Positions 9,101 through 17,250 of a stretch of DNA of 64,000 nucleotides are shown here, in pieces. This stretch comes from Candidatus Leptovillus gracilis (lineage in GTDB: Bacteria; Chloroflexota; Anaerolineae; Promineifilales; Promineifilaceae). The translations under genes and the position numbers were made by a program. How positions within the stretch are numbered: the stretch's first letter is position 1; every line of letters begins with the position of its first letter. The notes beneath the pieces are model-generated. The model was given only the letters and a program-made list of their open reading frames with translations. It did no database searches and was not told where the DNA came from. The DNA is taken from NCBI GenBank assembly GCA_016716065.1, contig JADJXA010000002.1:1-64000 (forward strand), written 5' to 3'.

Positions 9101-9853
9101 CAGGGAGAGGAGGCGTTCGCTGGTACGGCCGTTGAAAAAGCCATAGAGCAGCTTTTGCACCGTGACCAGCAACACCGGTTGCGCCGGGTTATACAGGAAT
9201 TCCACATAGGGAAACAATCGCCAGATACCGGCGTCGCCCAGCAGCCGCCTTTGAGTCTCTGGCGGCAAATCCTTATGCGCCAGCCCCACTTTGAATAGAT
9301 TTAGCAGTCGGTCGCAACGTTCGCGAAAGGCTGACTGCTGCTGCTCGTAGGCGGCATAGAAGCTGCTGCTTTTGAGTTGGCGTAAATTGGTTTGTTCCTG
9401 GCGTAGACTCTCAATCTGCTTTTCGACGGCCGTGCGCGAGCTGCCGGCTAGCTTGAAGAAGTCACAACCTTCCAACCGATTCAGGAAGTCGCCTTTATCC
9501 TGCCAGTCGAGAAAGGTGGCGACTACCTCCTCGTTGTTTTTCAGATAGACGAAGGAGATGCCCTTCTCTTGCAGGGCGTCGGCCATTTCACCGATGAGCA
9601 GGTGGCGGTGCGAGGTGTAGATGCAGCGTTTCTCTACTTGCCGCGCTTGCAGTTGGGCGATGACGGCGGGAATGGCGCTGGTTTTCCCCATGCCGGTTGG
9701 CCCGACGACGAGTTTGAGGCCGCCAAAGTCGTCACCCGACAACTGTTGGTCAATAACGCGCAGATAATATTGTTGATAGGATGATTGGTTTGGCTCCGGT
9801 TGAGCGTCGCTGGCCGCGACTGGTTGGGTTGCCAGGACGGGTGTTTGGTTCAT
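6143..9853 (-). CDS. SF2 helicase fused to PD-(D/E)XK nuclease
   Basis: 1236 aa from ATG 9853, 4 bp after the preceding stop; the frame extends to 9994 but that overlaps the upstream gene. Helicase motifs run in order: Walker A GPTGMGKT (51-58), motif Ia around YTSHRHLL (80-87), motif II DEFD (259-262), motif III LSAT (517-520), motif V TTYPTAANGVNL (718-729), motif VI QALGRVDRQ (824-832). The C-terminal 170 residues carry a restriction-endonuclease-fold signature: E1066 in AVGEAAL, D1095 and D-A-K at 1106-1108 in IYLDAKN. The protein should therefore translocate on or unwind nucleic acid with ATP and cut DNA. DEFD instead of DEAD/DEAH, and large inserts between motifs, set it apart from common families. 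It sits in a tight operon with the STAS-like-wHTH gene and the 757-aa protein. Confidence 0.88.
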   Translation of the reverse strand: MNQTPVLATQPVAASDAQPEPNQSSYQQYYLRVIDQQLSGDDFGGLKLVVGPTGMGKTSAIPAVIAQLQARQVEKRCIYTSHRHLLIGEMADALQEKGISFVYLKNNEEVVATFLDWQDKGDFLNRLEGCDFFKLAGSSRTAVEKQIESLRQEQTNLRQLKSSSFYAAYEQQQSAFRERCDRLLNLFKVGLAHKDLPPETQRRLLGDAGIWRLFPYVEFLYNPAQPVLLVTVQKLLYGFFNGRTSERLLSLEDNIIFLDEFDMQEKEMLSFLCRSPEIQNSFEFVRLFYEEMSRQRQLGHLNPVPGEPERRAKAKERAVQIIDKLQADCQKEGISFPQIRHFALREGEFPSNHLAVFQSGVQIMTNPFYLREQGQIWEVVRRSGSDTKRARPLMTIITQTANAILDFFSELWADELTPEWHSWIDQCYDQKNDNTPGRYQEIISDYGFYRRPSRLATERHDPAIADSIYYQGYNFFRLVRGAYFTTPDEIRLEQKKLTVTPEYLLWRLSNANLLFALSATGDIKRYIQSFDMNWLERYGRYLPFDEQDKALVAGLKRQKEARRNYQVMLSIANELPRSHALSYALDQLAQEQFFSREEEENTREAAVVYRQHALSLFLETARWIAHESNNQAHLVFLNSFTFIEKLFRRDNGLPPSFYDSMRSYLVVDRLGDGRSREYRVTIEGRPCQVIFLDAAKGREMADQSFQQVEPDVPLVVVTTYPTAANGVNLKWHRYGEETTYGSGYDLEGIHLLEAPHFYFSGSDGSDDVDKEKMFIWQVWKLYHNFQISESHFVTALRELNIADVNARYKSTPDYLLNQIAVFHQALGRVDRQWQQMPPIEIRLAAGRSDVLGVFEQYLTAPGVIAENRLAREAYTSSLILTLYQEIEKAYLRRAVVNQLQYESFAEPEKRVRQITDRLLQLVNGVRSGAYTPGDAQKVMDLWWRIREAVLKQDYHFEAAIEVVHLPSGQTQRVAVDFGREFVLETALLQDGDTLLIDWEAQKIHRQPSQATKRYSLNRYYRQYRQNPTIEWFFRTHNYRLRYEPANQNLFFTPYIQQNILAGAVGEAALKAALLHHHIPVAHERDCPPALFEIADMQLQGLPIYLDAKNYSQWTTLYRFAAGPDDPAYDEKLNATAFLAAAQKKWEYLAAQTGNRDVKLVFINVAAGENHPNEGWDAQLNPVRPYCFRDSAITIIQGVIDHHDPQAWRPDFVDWVNEVKAVYREMEGANDDKKEHG

Positions 9854-9857
9854 GCGG

Positions 9858-10433
9858 TTAATCTGTCTCCTCCCACTGCCAGAAATAGTAGATATAGAGC
9901 AGCCCTTTTTCTGACACCTCATATTCACGCTGGATGAGGTGCAGGTCGTAGAGCCGCTTGAGGCGGTTGTTGGCGCTGTTGAGGGCCAGATCAAGTTCGT
10001 CGGCGAGTTCAGGGGCGGTGAGCGACGGCCGTTTTGCTACCATCGTTAGCGTCTCTTGCAAGTTGTCTTCTAAATGCCCTACCACTTGCCACTGCCCGTC
10101 GGGGGCGATGGACAAAAAGGCCAGCTTCAGCCGCTGCAAGCGGATAGCGGCGTTGATGTTATCAACTGAGTCCTGGGTCAGTTCGGCGAGCAAGAGGCGG
10201 CGACGGCCGTATTTACCATCCACTATCGCCTGCCCCAACTGGATGACCGCCTCGTCAGCAAAGGAAACGTCCATCACCTGACCGGCCGGGAATTGCAGGA
10301 TGAGCGATCCTTCCTCTGGTACGTCTGCCAGTGCCGCGGTTAATCTGGCAAACGCTTGTTCTCCTTTCTCGCGGGTTACAAAAGCGGGCTGGTAATTCAA
10401 TTCAGTCGCCAATTTGTCCATCTCTACTATCAT
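9858..10433 (-). CDS. STAS-like (DUF4325-type) protein with winged helix
   Basis: 191 aa. Residues 40-115 or so resemble the DUF4325 STAS-like fold: LILQFPAGQVMDVSFADEA, then RRLLLAELTQDSVDNINAAI. The C-terminal half, LTAPELADELDLALNSANNR plus a following strand, is a winged helix suited to DNA binding. STAS-like proteins usually act as binding partners of HATPase switch kinases, and such a gene lies just upstream (10520-11386). The pair may therefore form a partner switch controlling expression or activity of the helicase-nuclease. ATG 10433 follows a purine-rich GAAGAGTGAAGA. A candidate promoter with a 6-bp inverted repeat lies 30-60 bp upstream. DUF4325 assignment is by eye. Confidence 0.75.
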   Translation of the reverse strand: MIVEMDKLATELNYQPAFVTREKGEQAFARLTAALADVPEEGSLILQFPAGQVMDVSFADEAVIQLGQAIVDGKYGRRRLLLAELTQDSVDNINAAIRLQRLKLAFLSIAPDGQWQVVGHLEDNLQETLTMVAKRPSLTAPELADELDLALNSANNRLKRLYDLHLIQREYEVSEKGLLYIYYFWQWEETD

Positions 10434-10463
10434 TCTTCACTCTTCATTCATTTTATATGTGGG

Positions 10464-10492
10464 TTCACAAAAAGTATGTGAATTCATGTCAA
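10464..10492 (-). promoter_or_regulatory. Candidate promoter with overlapping inverted repeat
   Basis: On the minus strand a consensus -35 TTGACA (10492-10487) is followed after 17 bp by a weak -10 TGTGAA (10469-10464). The -10 is one arm of an inverted repeat, TTCACA / TGTGAA, with 7 bp between arms (10464-10482). A poor -10 embedded in a palindrome suggests regulated transcription of the STAS-like-wHTH/helicase operon, perhaps by its own wHTH protein. Confidence 0.4.
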
Positions 10493-10519
10493 AAAATATA
10501 TCATGTCCGACGCAAGCTG

Positions 10520-11386
10520 TCAATCCTTTAATGGCGCGCGGAATTCAACGACGACTTGTGTGCCTGGCATAGGAGTCAGATCGGTGAAAGGGTAACGGCG
10601 ATTCGGGCCAAAGCTGCGGATAGCGGCCGTTTCTGACCGTAACCAGACGTAGCCACCCTCTTTGGCTACCGTTTCCTCTACTGTGCGCAGACCTAACCCG
10701 CCGCGACCGGTATGACGTGAGGTACGGCCGTCCATAGCCGCTTGAATATATTTCACCGGTTCGACACCCAATTCCGGATATTTGGCAGCCAGACTGCCGC
10801 GAATGCCCCGCCCCATATCCCCGGCGGCCAGCACCACTTCCACTTCGCCCCGCGAAATGTACTGATACCGCTGGATGAGAACGAAGCCATGGGGGTCGCC
10901 GCTGTGCTGATAGATATTGCTACACAACTCGCTGATGACTTTGAGCAGACTGCCCAGGTTGGGAAGTTGCAGCCAGCGGCTAAAAATCGCCTCAGCCCGC
11001 TCCATGACCTTGGCCACGTCGCCAGCGTTGGTGATTGGCGTCAACTCCAACAAATTGGCCGTTTGGGGATTGCGGTTCCAGTGAAATTCTGCTAATACTT
11101 CTTCGCCCAGTTGCAGCCATTCTTTTGCCACAGTAAAAAGGTTGACTCGCTTTAGATAGGCGAGTAAATCAGGATTGAGATTGACCAAGCGAACTGGGCG
11201 GCTAGTTTGTTCGGTGATGCGGCGTGCCGCCAACACCAGCATCATAAGTCCCATTGGCCTTACAAAATCGATCTTAGATAGATCAAAAACCAATTGTGTG
11301 GGTGCTTCAGTTTTTGGTCTTTGATGAAAAGAGTCAGTTGATACAAAGTCATCACCAAGACTTTCAAGCAGGAATATGCAAATCAT
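10520..11386 (-). CDS. STAS domain fused to GHKL/HATPase (anti-sigma-type switch kinase)
   Basis: 288 aa. Residues 30-110 form a STAS-like domain (VFDLSKIDFVRPMGLMMLVL). From about 140 on is an HATPase: N-box ISELCSNIYQHSG, G1 box DMGRGIRG, G2 box GRGGLGLRTVEE. RsbW/SpoIIAB-type proteins with this ATPase phosphorylate or sequester STAS partners. Here substrate-like and kinase-like modules are joined in one chain, and the next gene encodes a second STAS-like protein fused to a DNA-binding domain. I infer an ATP-dependent partner switch gating the helicase-nuclease operon. Start at ATG 11386; the extra N-terminal 28 residues are less certain. It lies 39 bp after the NB-ARC-TPR gene. Confidence 0.85.
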   Translation of the reverse strand: MICIFLLESLGDDFVSTDSFHQRPKTEAPTQLVFDLSKIDFVRPMGLMMLVLAARRITEQTSRPVRLVNLNPDLLAYLKRVNLFTVAKEWLQLGEEVLAEFHWNRNPQTANLLELTPITNAGDVAKVMERAEAIFSRWLQLPNLGSLLKVISELCSNIYQHSGDPHGFVLIQRYQYISRGEVEVVLAAGDMGRGIRGSLAAKYPELGVEPVKYIQAAMDGRTSRHTGRGGLGLRTVEETVAKEGGYVWLRSETAAIRSFGPNRRYPFTDLTPMPGTQVVVEFRAPLKD

Positions 11387-11425
11387 CTGAAGTTGTTCCG
11401 CGATATTGAGAAAGAGTGAATTACG

Positions 11426-14400
11426 TTATTCCCACCTAACGTGCGGCCGTTGATCTTTACAAACAGCAAGTAAATCTGCTACACGATCTTGACGTTCTAT
11501 ATAGATTATCAATTCTCGTGTCTTGTCCACTTTTCCTGCTCCTGGTAGGGATTCATAGTCCATCCCCAAAATAAAACACAAGTCCTGCAATTCATATAAA
11601 GAAAAATGCTTGTTAATTAAATCTGCTATATTTACCAGTTTTCGACGTGATTCTCTACCAGGAAACGATTGTACAGTGGTGGCATAATCTCCGATGGCGG
11701 AATCTTGAGAGCCTATAATGGTTGTCTTATACTGTGATCCAGTTACTACATCTCCAATGACACCTCCTTCTTTATCGCGGATAGCGTCTTGTATCGCTTG
11801 TATTTGCGTTCTCAATTCATCAGCATGACGCTCCAAGCGCATCCGGTTTGCGGCACTCAGCTCAAAATCTCTTTGCTTATATACAGCGTGCAATTCTTCG
11901 GCTAGTTCTATCCGACGATTTTCTAAAGAATGGCGTTGCTTGTCCTTGATAATTGGCTTCTTTCCACTTATTTGTAAAGAATTGATATTTTCTCTTATAG
12001 CTCTAGTGTTAGGGTGGTTTAGACCAAGTGATTTCTGAGAGATGGAAAAAGCTCGCTCGTAATAGAATTTTGCTTCATCATCGTTGTCCATCGCTTGCAA
12101 CAATAAGCCTAGATTGTTAAGAGTGGTAGCAACATCAGGATGATCAGGACCCAGTGCCTTTTCAAAAATATGAAGCGCCCGTTCGTAACAAGGTTGTGCT
12201 TCTTGATAATTCCCCATACCCCGTAACAGAAGTCCTAAATTGCTGAGACTAAGCGCTATATAAGGGTGATCAGGGCCAAACGCTTTCTCATTGATGGCTA
12301 GCGCGCGTTCGTAATAGGGCCGGGCGTCGGCCAGTTGGCCCATGGCCTGGAGGAGGTAGCCGAGATTATTGAGGCTGCGGGCGGTGTCGGGATGGGTGGG
12401 GCCGAGGGCTTGCTCGCGGATGGCTAGCGCGCGTTCGTAATAGGGCCGGGCGTCGGCCAGTTGGCCCATGGCCCTCAGGAGGACGCCGAGATTGTTGAGG
12501 CTGCTGGCGGTGTCGGGATGGGTGGGGCCGAGGGCTTGCTCGCGGATGGACAGGGCGCGTTCGACATAGGGCCGGGCGTCGGCCAGTTGGCCCATGGCCT
12601 GGAGGAGTGCGCCGAGATTGTTGAGGCTGCTGGCGGTGTCGGGATGGGTGGGGCCGAGGGCTTGCTCAAAGATGGCCAGGGCGCGTTCGTAATAGGGCCG
12701 GGCGTCGGCCAGTTGGCCCATGGCCTGGAGGAGGTAGCCGAGATTGTTGAGGCTGCTGGCGGTGTCGGGATGGGTGGGGCCGAGGGGCTTGCTCAAAGAT
12801 GGCCAGGGCGCGTTCGTAATAGGGCCGGGCGGCGGCCAGTTGGCCCATGGCCTGGAGGAGGTAGCCGAGATTGTTGAGGCTGCTGGCGGTGTCGGGATGG
12901 GTGGGGCCGAGGGCTTGCTCTCGGATGCCCAGGGCGCGTTCGTAATAGGGCCGGGCGGCGGCCAGTTGGCCCATGGCCTGGAGGAGTGCGCCGAGATTAT
13001 TGAGGCTGCGGGCGGTGTCGGGATGGGTGGGGCCGAGGGCTTGCTCTCGGATGCCCAGGGCGCGTTCGTAATAGGGCCGGGCGGCGGCCAGTTGGCCCAT
13101 GGCCTGGAGGAGTGCGCCGAGATTGCCCACGCTGCTGGCGGTGTCGGGATGGGTGGGGCCGAGGGCTTGCTCTCGGATGCCCAGGGCGCGTTCGTAATAG
13201 GGCCGGGCGGCGGCCAGTTGGCCCATGGCCTGGAGGAGTGCGCCGAGATTATTGAGGCTGCGGGCGGTGTCGGGATGGGTGGGGCCGAGGGTCTGCTCGC
13301 GGATGGCCAAGGCGCGTTCGAAATAGGGCCGGGCGGCGGCCAGTTGGCCCATGGCCTGGAGGAGTGCGCCGAGATTGCCCACGCTGCTGGCGGTGTCGGG
13401 ATGGGTGGGGCCGAGGGCTTGCTCTCGGATGCCCAGGGCGCGTTCAAAATACGACTGTGCCCCCGCTAGGTCACCCATGTTTTGCAAAAGTAGACCTAAA
13501 TTGTTAAGGTTGCTGGCAACTTCTGGGTGATGGGGGCCAATCGCTTTTTCATGAACTGCCAAACCGCGTTCATAATAGGGGCGTGCCTCAGCGTAGTTAC
13601 CCATGGATTGTAAGAGATTGGCCAGGTTGTTGAGGCCGGTTGCTGTATCCGGATGGTCAGGACCAAGCACCTTTTCTCGGATGGCCAAGGCACGCCCCAG
13701 GTACGGTCGTGCCGCTGTGTAGTTCCCCGTAGCCTGCAATAAAGCTCCCAGATTATTCAGGGTTATAGCAGTTAATGGATGTTCCGAGCCTAGTGTCTTT
13801 TCAGCTGCAGCCAGGGCACGTTCAAAGTACGGCCGTGCTCCTGTATAGTCGCCTACAACGATTCTTAAATACAATCCTACTGTATTGCTTAATGATGCAA
13901 CTGCTTCTCCTTCTACTTTATATTTCTCTGCCCAATCTGTTACGGTACGCAAATGGGGAAGCAGTTGGCCTGTTGCTCTCCAGGTACGTAAATCATATAC
14001 ATCCAGATCATAAACGACATTCAATAAATCGGCGCAAATCTGCACCCACCTGGCTGCTTCCTGGAATTTCAACCTGTCCCGCGACATAGCCTGAACAAGG
14101 GAATGAATGGATATCACGTCATCAGTTTGGACAAAGACAGAGGTTCGAATCAGGATATCCAAAGCCCCATTCCATTTGGATTCATCAGTTAGAACCGGAA
14201 TTAGCGCTGCATCTATTTGAGATGAATCTAGTTTTTTAAACGCATTTAGCGGTAGGTTTTCTGAGGCGAGGAAACTGCACAACGACAATAGGGGTGATGC
14301 TCCCTCTGTTTCATTTAGCTGCTCAAAAGTGATTTGCCAGATCGCATTCAACGTGGATGAGAGGGCATCTGTTGCTTCGCCTGCAGCAGAGGTTCCTTGG

Positions 14401-15641
14401 CGATGCGTTTTGAGCAAATTCAAATAAGTGGCAATATCCGTTCGATTCGCTGACATATAGGCTGCTGCCAATTCCAGCGCAAAAGGCAAATGACCCAATT
14501 CGATTGCCAAATGTTCCAGGAAAACAGATATTGCCTCTTGTACTAATAAATCCGATCTTTCTGCTTCCAATTCCTCCAAAGCAATTTCACCTGCATTGCC
14601 CTCTTCGGCTGCTTCATTTGATTTCTTATCCTTGATAACAGACCCCAATAAATCATCAGGGATAGCAAAGCATTCTTCCGGCAATCTTGCCTGCAGAAAT
14701 TCAATAGCCTCTTCTGTTGTAAACACATCAAGCTCTGCAATATGAAAATCACTGGGCCATACTGGGCTACGAGATGTTACTAAGACTTGACCGTGCCCCG
14801 ACAAAGGCAGGTAATTGGCGATTTCCGATGGTGTCAAGTCTGCGTTGTCAATAACTAAGAGCCACTGGTGATCTGTTTGTCTTAACCAATTTAAAACAGT
14901 TTTTGCCTGCTCGGTTAAATCACCTGATAAACTGTCTAAATTCAATGCTCGACCCAATTCCATATAGGAATTTAACAGATTTTGCAGGTTGTCAGCCGGT
15001 AACCACCAAACAAAATCATAATTATCCCGATTCCGATAGGCGTATTCTAACGCTAACTGAGACTTACCAACTCCACCTAAACCAATAACACACCCTAGAG
15101 AGGTAGTGTCCTCTTGGAATGTAAACTGTTGCTCTAGATGAAACAGTATTTCTTCCCTGCCTGTGAAAAAAGCGGTGCGTGCAGGTAAATTATGCAGAGT
15201 CGGTTTAGGTAGTGTGGATACAACGGTTTCAGGTTTGAGTTTAGTAGCTTTTACACCTCCCTTAGTAGCCCAAACGATGTTAATATCCGGCAAGGTCACT
15301 TGATGAAGAGGCATGCCTTGCTCGCTAATCAAAGTAACTGCCATTGCACCAGATTGGAGTTGTGTGGCAGCGGTCAGTAGGAAGGTAGCCGGAGCGTATG
15401 ATCCGCCAAAACGATTTAGAATGATAGCCGGCTTCCCTAAGGCTTCATGTGTGAATAATGGTTCCGTGTCAAGGATGCAGTACAGGGCATACTCCTCCTC
15501 TGTATACGGCCAGTCTTTCCCGCTCTTGTCTATGTCGGTCTCTACGTCAATTGTCATCAGATACGTCTGGCCTACTTCCGCTTCGTGTGGGTAGCTGATG
15601 AGGGCTTTGATAGCCACCTCGCGCTGTTCGGTATTAATCAT
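11426..15641 (-). CDS. NB-ARC STAND ATPase with TPR array and death-like C-terminal domain (one frameshift)
   Basis: Read across a single-base indel this is about 1404 aa. Start ATG 15641 (MINTEQ) has AGGAGAGG 6 nt upstream and overlaps the CHAT gene by 8 bp. Domains: N-terminal beta-rich region; NB-ARC entrance FTGREEIL, Walker A GLGGVGKS (about 187-194), Walker B WLLVIDNAD and VLVTSRSP; helical region; then kinesin-light-chain-like TPRs of 42 aa (LGPTHPDTASSLNNLGALLQ type); a coiled segment; a G-rich linker; and a compact helical domain, FSLYELQDLCFILGMDYESL to RPHVRW, like the effector-associated death-fold adaptors of bacterial conflict systems. A run of four G (12784-12787, plus strand) has one base more than sister repeats and shifts the frame mid-array. 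NB-ARC proteins oligomerise on ligand sensing, and the end domain would recruit an effector protease. Confidence 0.82.
12299..13470 (-). repeat. Tandem 126-bp repeats encoding TPR units
   Basis: Consecutive 126-bp units encoding 42-aa TPR repeats are almost identical at DNA level, differing mainly at a few codons (Ala/Asp in QLAAARP/QLADARP, alternative seventh helices). Such identity points to recent expansion or ongoing homogenisation and makes repeat number prone to change by recombination. Confidence 0.9.
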
Positions 15642-17250
15642 CGCCAACCTCTCCTATCTGCGCAGGGGAAAGGTGCAGATACGCCAATGGATTACCATAG
15701 TAGACGTACATGAACGCGTACAAAACCTTTTCGTCTTCTTCTCCCAGGTACTTGGTTACAATTTGGGCGCGAAAATCGCGCAGTCGCCGGGCCAGGGAGA
15801 TGCCTACCGCTGCTTCTTCTGGTTGTGGCAAAATGAATTGGGCCACTTCCAGGGTGAATTTCGCGTTTACCGGGCCGGATGTGCCGATGTAGGCGCTGGC
15901 AAAATTCGCCAGAATCACTTCATGCAAACCAAGATATTCTTTGGTGCTGACGCGATGCCAGCGGGCTGAATTACAAGCGTTGACAAAGAACACGGGGCGC
16001 TTTGTGTGGCAAGCAGGTATTCCGCTGAGTTTGAAAAGCAAAATTCGCCCTGTGGGATTGTCTCGATGTCCCAAACCCGTTTGAAAAATTTCATCGTGAA
16101 CAAACGTGCCATGAGAACCGATGTAAACCATCCCCGTATCATGTAGCGCTTCTAGTTTTTGGTATAAGGCGCTGTTGTTGGGCAGAGGTCTATTCGCCAG
16201 CCTTTGGAGCAATTTTTTTTCTTCATCGTAGAGATGATTTTCAAACGGGTCAATGTAGGCGACCGTCTGGCCGACATGATGTTCTTCACATACAGAAACA
16301 AAGAAATCCCTTTTTGTTTGTACATTACGAAAGACACCCCAACGCACCACAGAAATGTTAGCGCCCAGATATTTGTCGCTGCCAGACCTATCGCCAGAAA
16401 AAGGATACAGTTCCCAGGGAACTTCGTAATCGGTTAGATCGGTGATGATCAATACCAGTTCTTTGCCATGCTGGTCGTACAACCTGTCCAACCATTGGGT
16501 TAACGCACTTGCCGAGTAGGTAAAAAAATGTTCGATGCGCCCAATCATGGCGCCGGCGAAAAATCTCACATCGGCAGGTAAGCTGCCTGATATGAAATTC
16601 CCAAGACTAATATTTGATGCTACTTCAAATGTAGGGACTGTAAAGGTGTGCCCTTTGTAGTGCCCCCATCCAACCAGGCTAATCTCTCGATCACCCGGCG
16701 CTTTAGACACGTACAAGAAGGCAGTTTTCTCCGGGCGTTCAATAGCCGGGTTGATGCGACATTTCTCGGCCAATGTCGTATCTATCGGATTATAAGTCCC
16801 TGCCAACTTGACCGGCTGTTTGAGAATAGCCACTCCAGATTTTTCGTATGCAAGACAAAGCGTGGCGTCTGTATCTGGCAGTGCGTCGGGCATGAGCAGG
16901 TCAAATTCGCACTGAAATTGCGTGGCATTCGCAGGCACCTCGCGGAATTGCGGCATCGGTTGGACTTCGTAAATGAGATCATTGCCGCGTTTCAAGGTGA
17001 GCCATAATGTGCGAGGAGAGGTGGTGAAGACACTTTTCTCATGTTGCGCCGTCGCCGGCTCTGTCCACACTTTTACCCGGTACTGTTTGCCCGGTTCCAG
17101 AAGAATGATGTTTGTCGATCCATCAGCCGAACCAATTTCCACAAGCTGCATGCGGAAATCAACGGCCGTATACGTAGGTCTTTTGGGCGTATCAGGCCGG
17201 TGACGAAAAGCGTCTTGCGTGGCATCGGCAATGGGGAAACCGTCGCTCAC
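15634..17250 (-). CDS. CHAT-family caspase-like protease with N-terminal beta domain
   Basis: 538 aa from GTG 17250 (GGAG 5-6 nt upstream), overlapping the vWA gene stop by 3-4 nt, a translational-coupling arrangement. Residues 25-190 look beta-rich (QYRVKVWTEPATAQ). The C-terminal half is a CHAT peptidase: DYEVPWELYPF, then catalytic His380 in YIGSHGTF and Cys426 in FFVNACNSAR. CHAT proteases are clostripain/caspase relatives that cleave proteins after activation by an upstream sensor and include gasdermin-activating enzymes in bacteria. The neighbours (vWA, AAA+, membrane anchor, NB-ARC) make it a likely effector of a switch complex. Its substrate cannot be told from sequence. The gene lacks the ACGGCCGT word common elsewhere. 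Confidence 0.87.
   Translation of the reverse strand: MSDGFPIADATQDAFRHRPDTPKRPTYTAVDFRMQLVEIGSADGSTNIILLEPGKQYRVKVWTEPATAQHEKSVFTTSPRTLWLTLKRGNDLIYEVQPMPQFREVPANATQFQCEFDLLMPDALPDTDATLCLAYEKSGVAILKQPVKLAGTYNPIDTTLAEKCRINPAIERPEKTAFLYVSKAPGDREISLVGWGHYKGHTFTVPTFEVASNISLGNFISGSLPADVRFFAGAMIGRIEHFFTYSASALTQWLDRLYDQHGKELVLIITDLTDYEVPWELYPFSGDRSGSDKYLGANISVVRWGVFRNVQTKRDFFVSVCEEHHVGQTVAYIDPFENHLYDEEKKLLQRLANRPLPNNSALYQKLEALHDTGMVYIGSHGTFVHDEIFQTGLGHRDNPTGRILLFKLSGIPACHTKRPVFFVNACNSARWHRVSTKEYLGLHEVILANFASAYIGTSGPVNAKFTLEVAQFILPQPEEAAVGISLARRLRDFRAQIVTKYLGEEDEKVLYAFMYVYYGNPLAYLHLSPAQIGEVGDD

Noticed and set aside
3892..9853. Firm assignment as a pPIWI-RE or Argonaute system
   Set aside because: The helicase is not visibly DinG-like and the 757-aa protein lacks an evident DEDX or MID signature by eye; kept only as a hypothesis.
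12299..13470. CRISPR array
   Set aside because: Repeats are 126 bp, contiguous, in frame and encode TPRs; no unique spacers and no cas genes.
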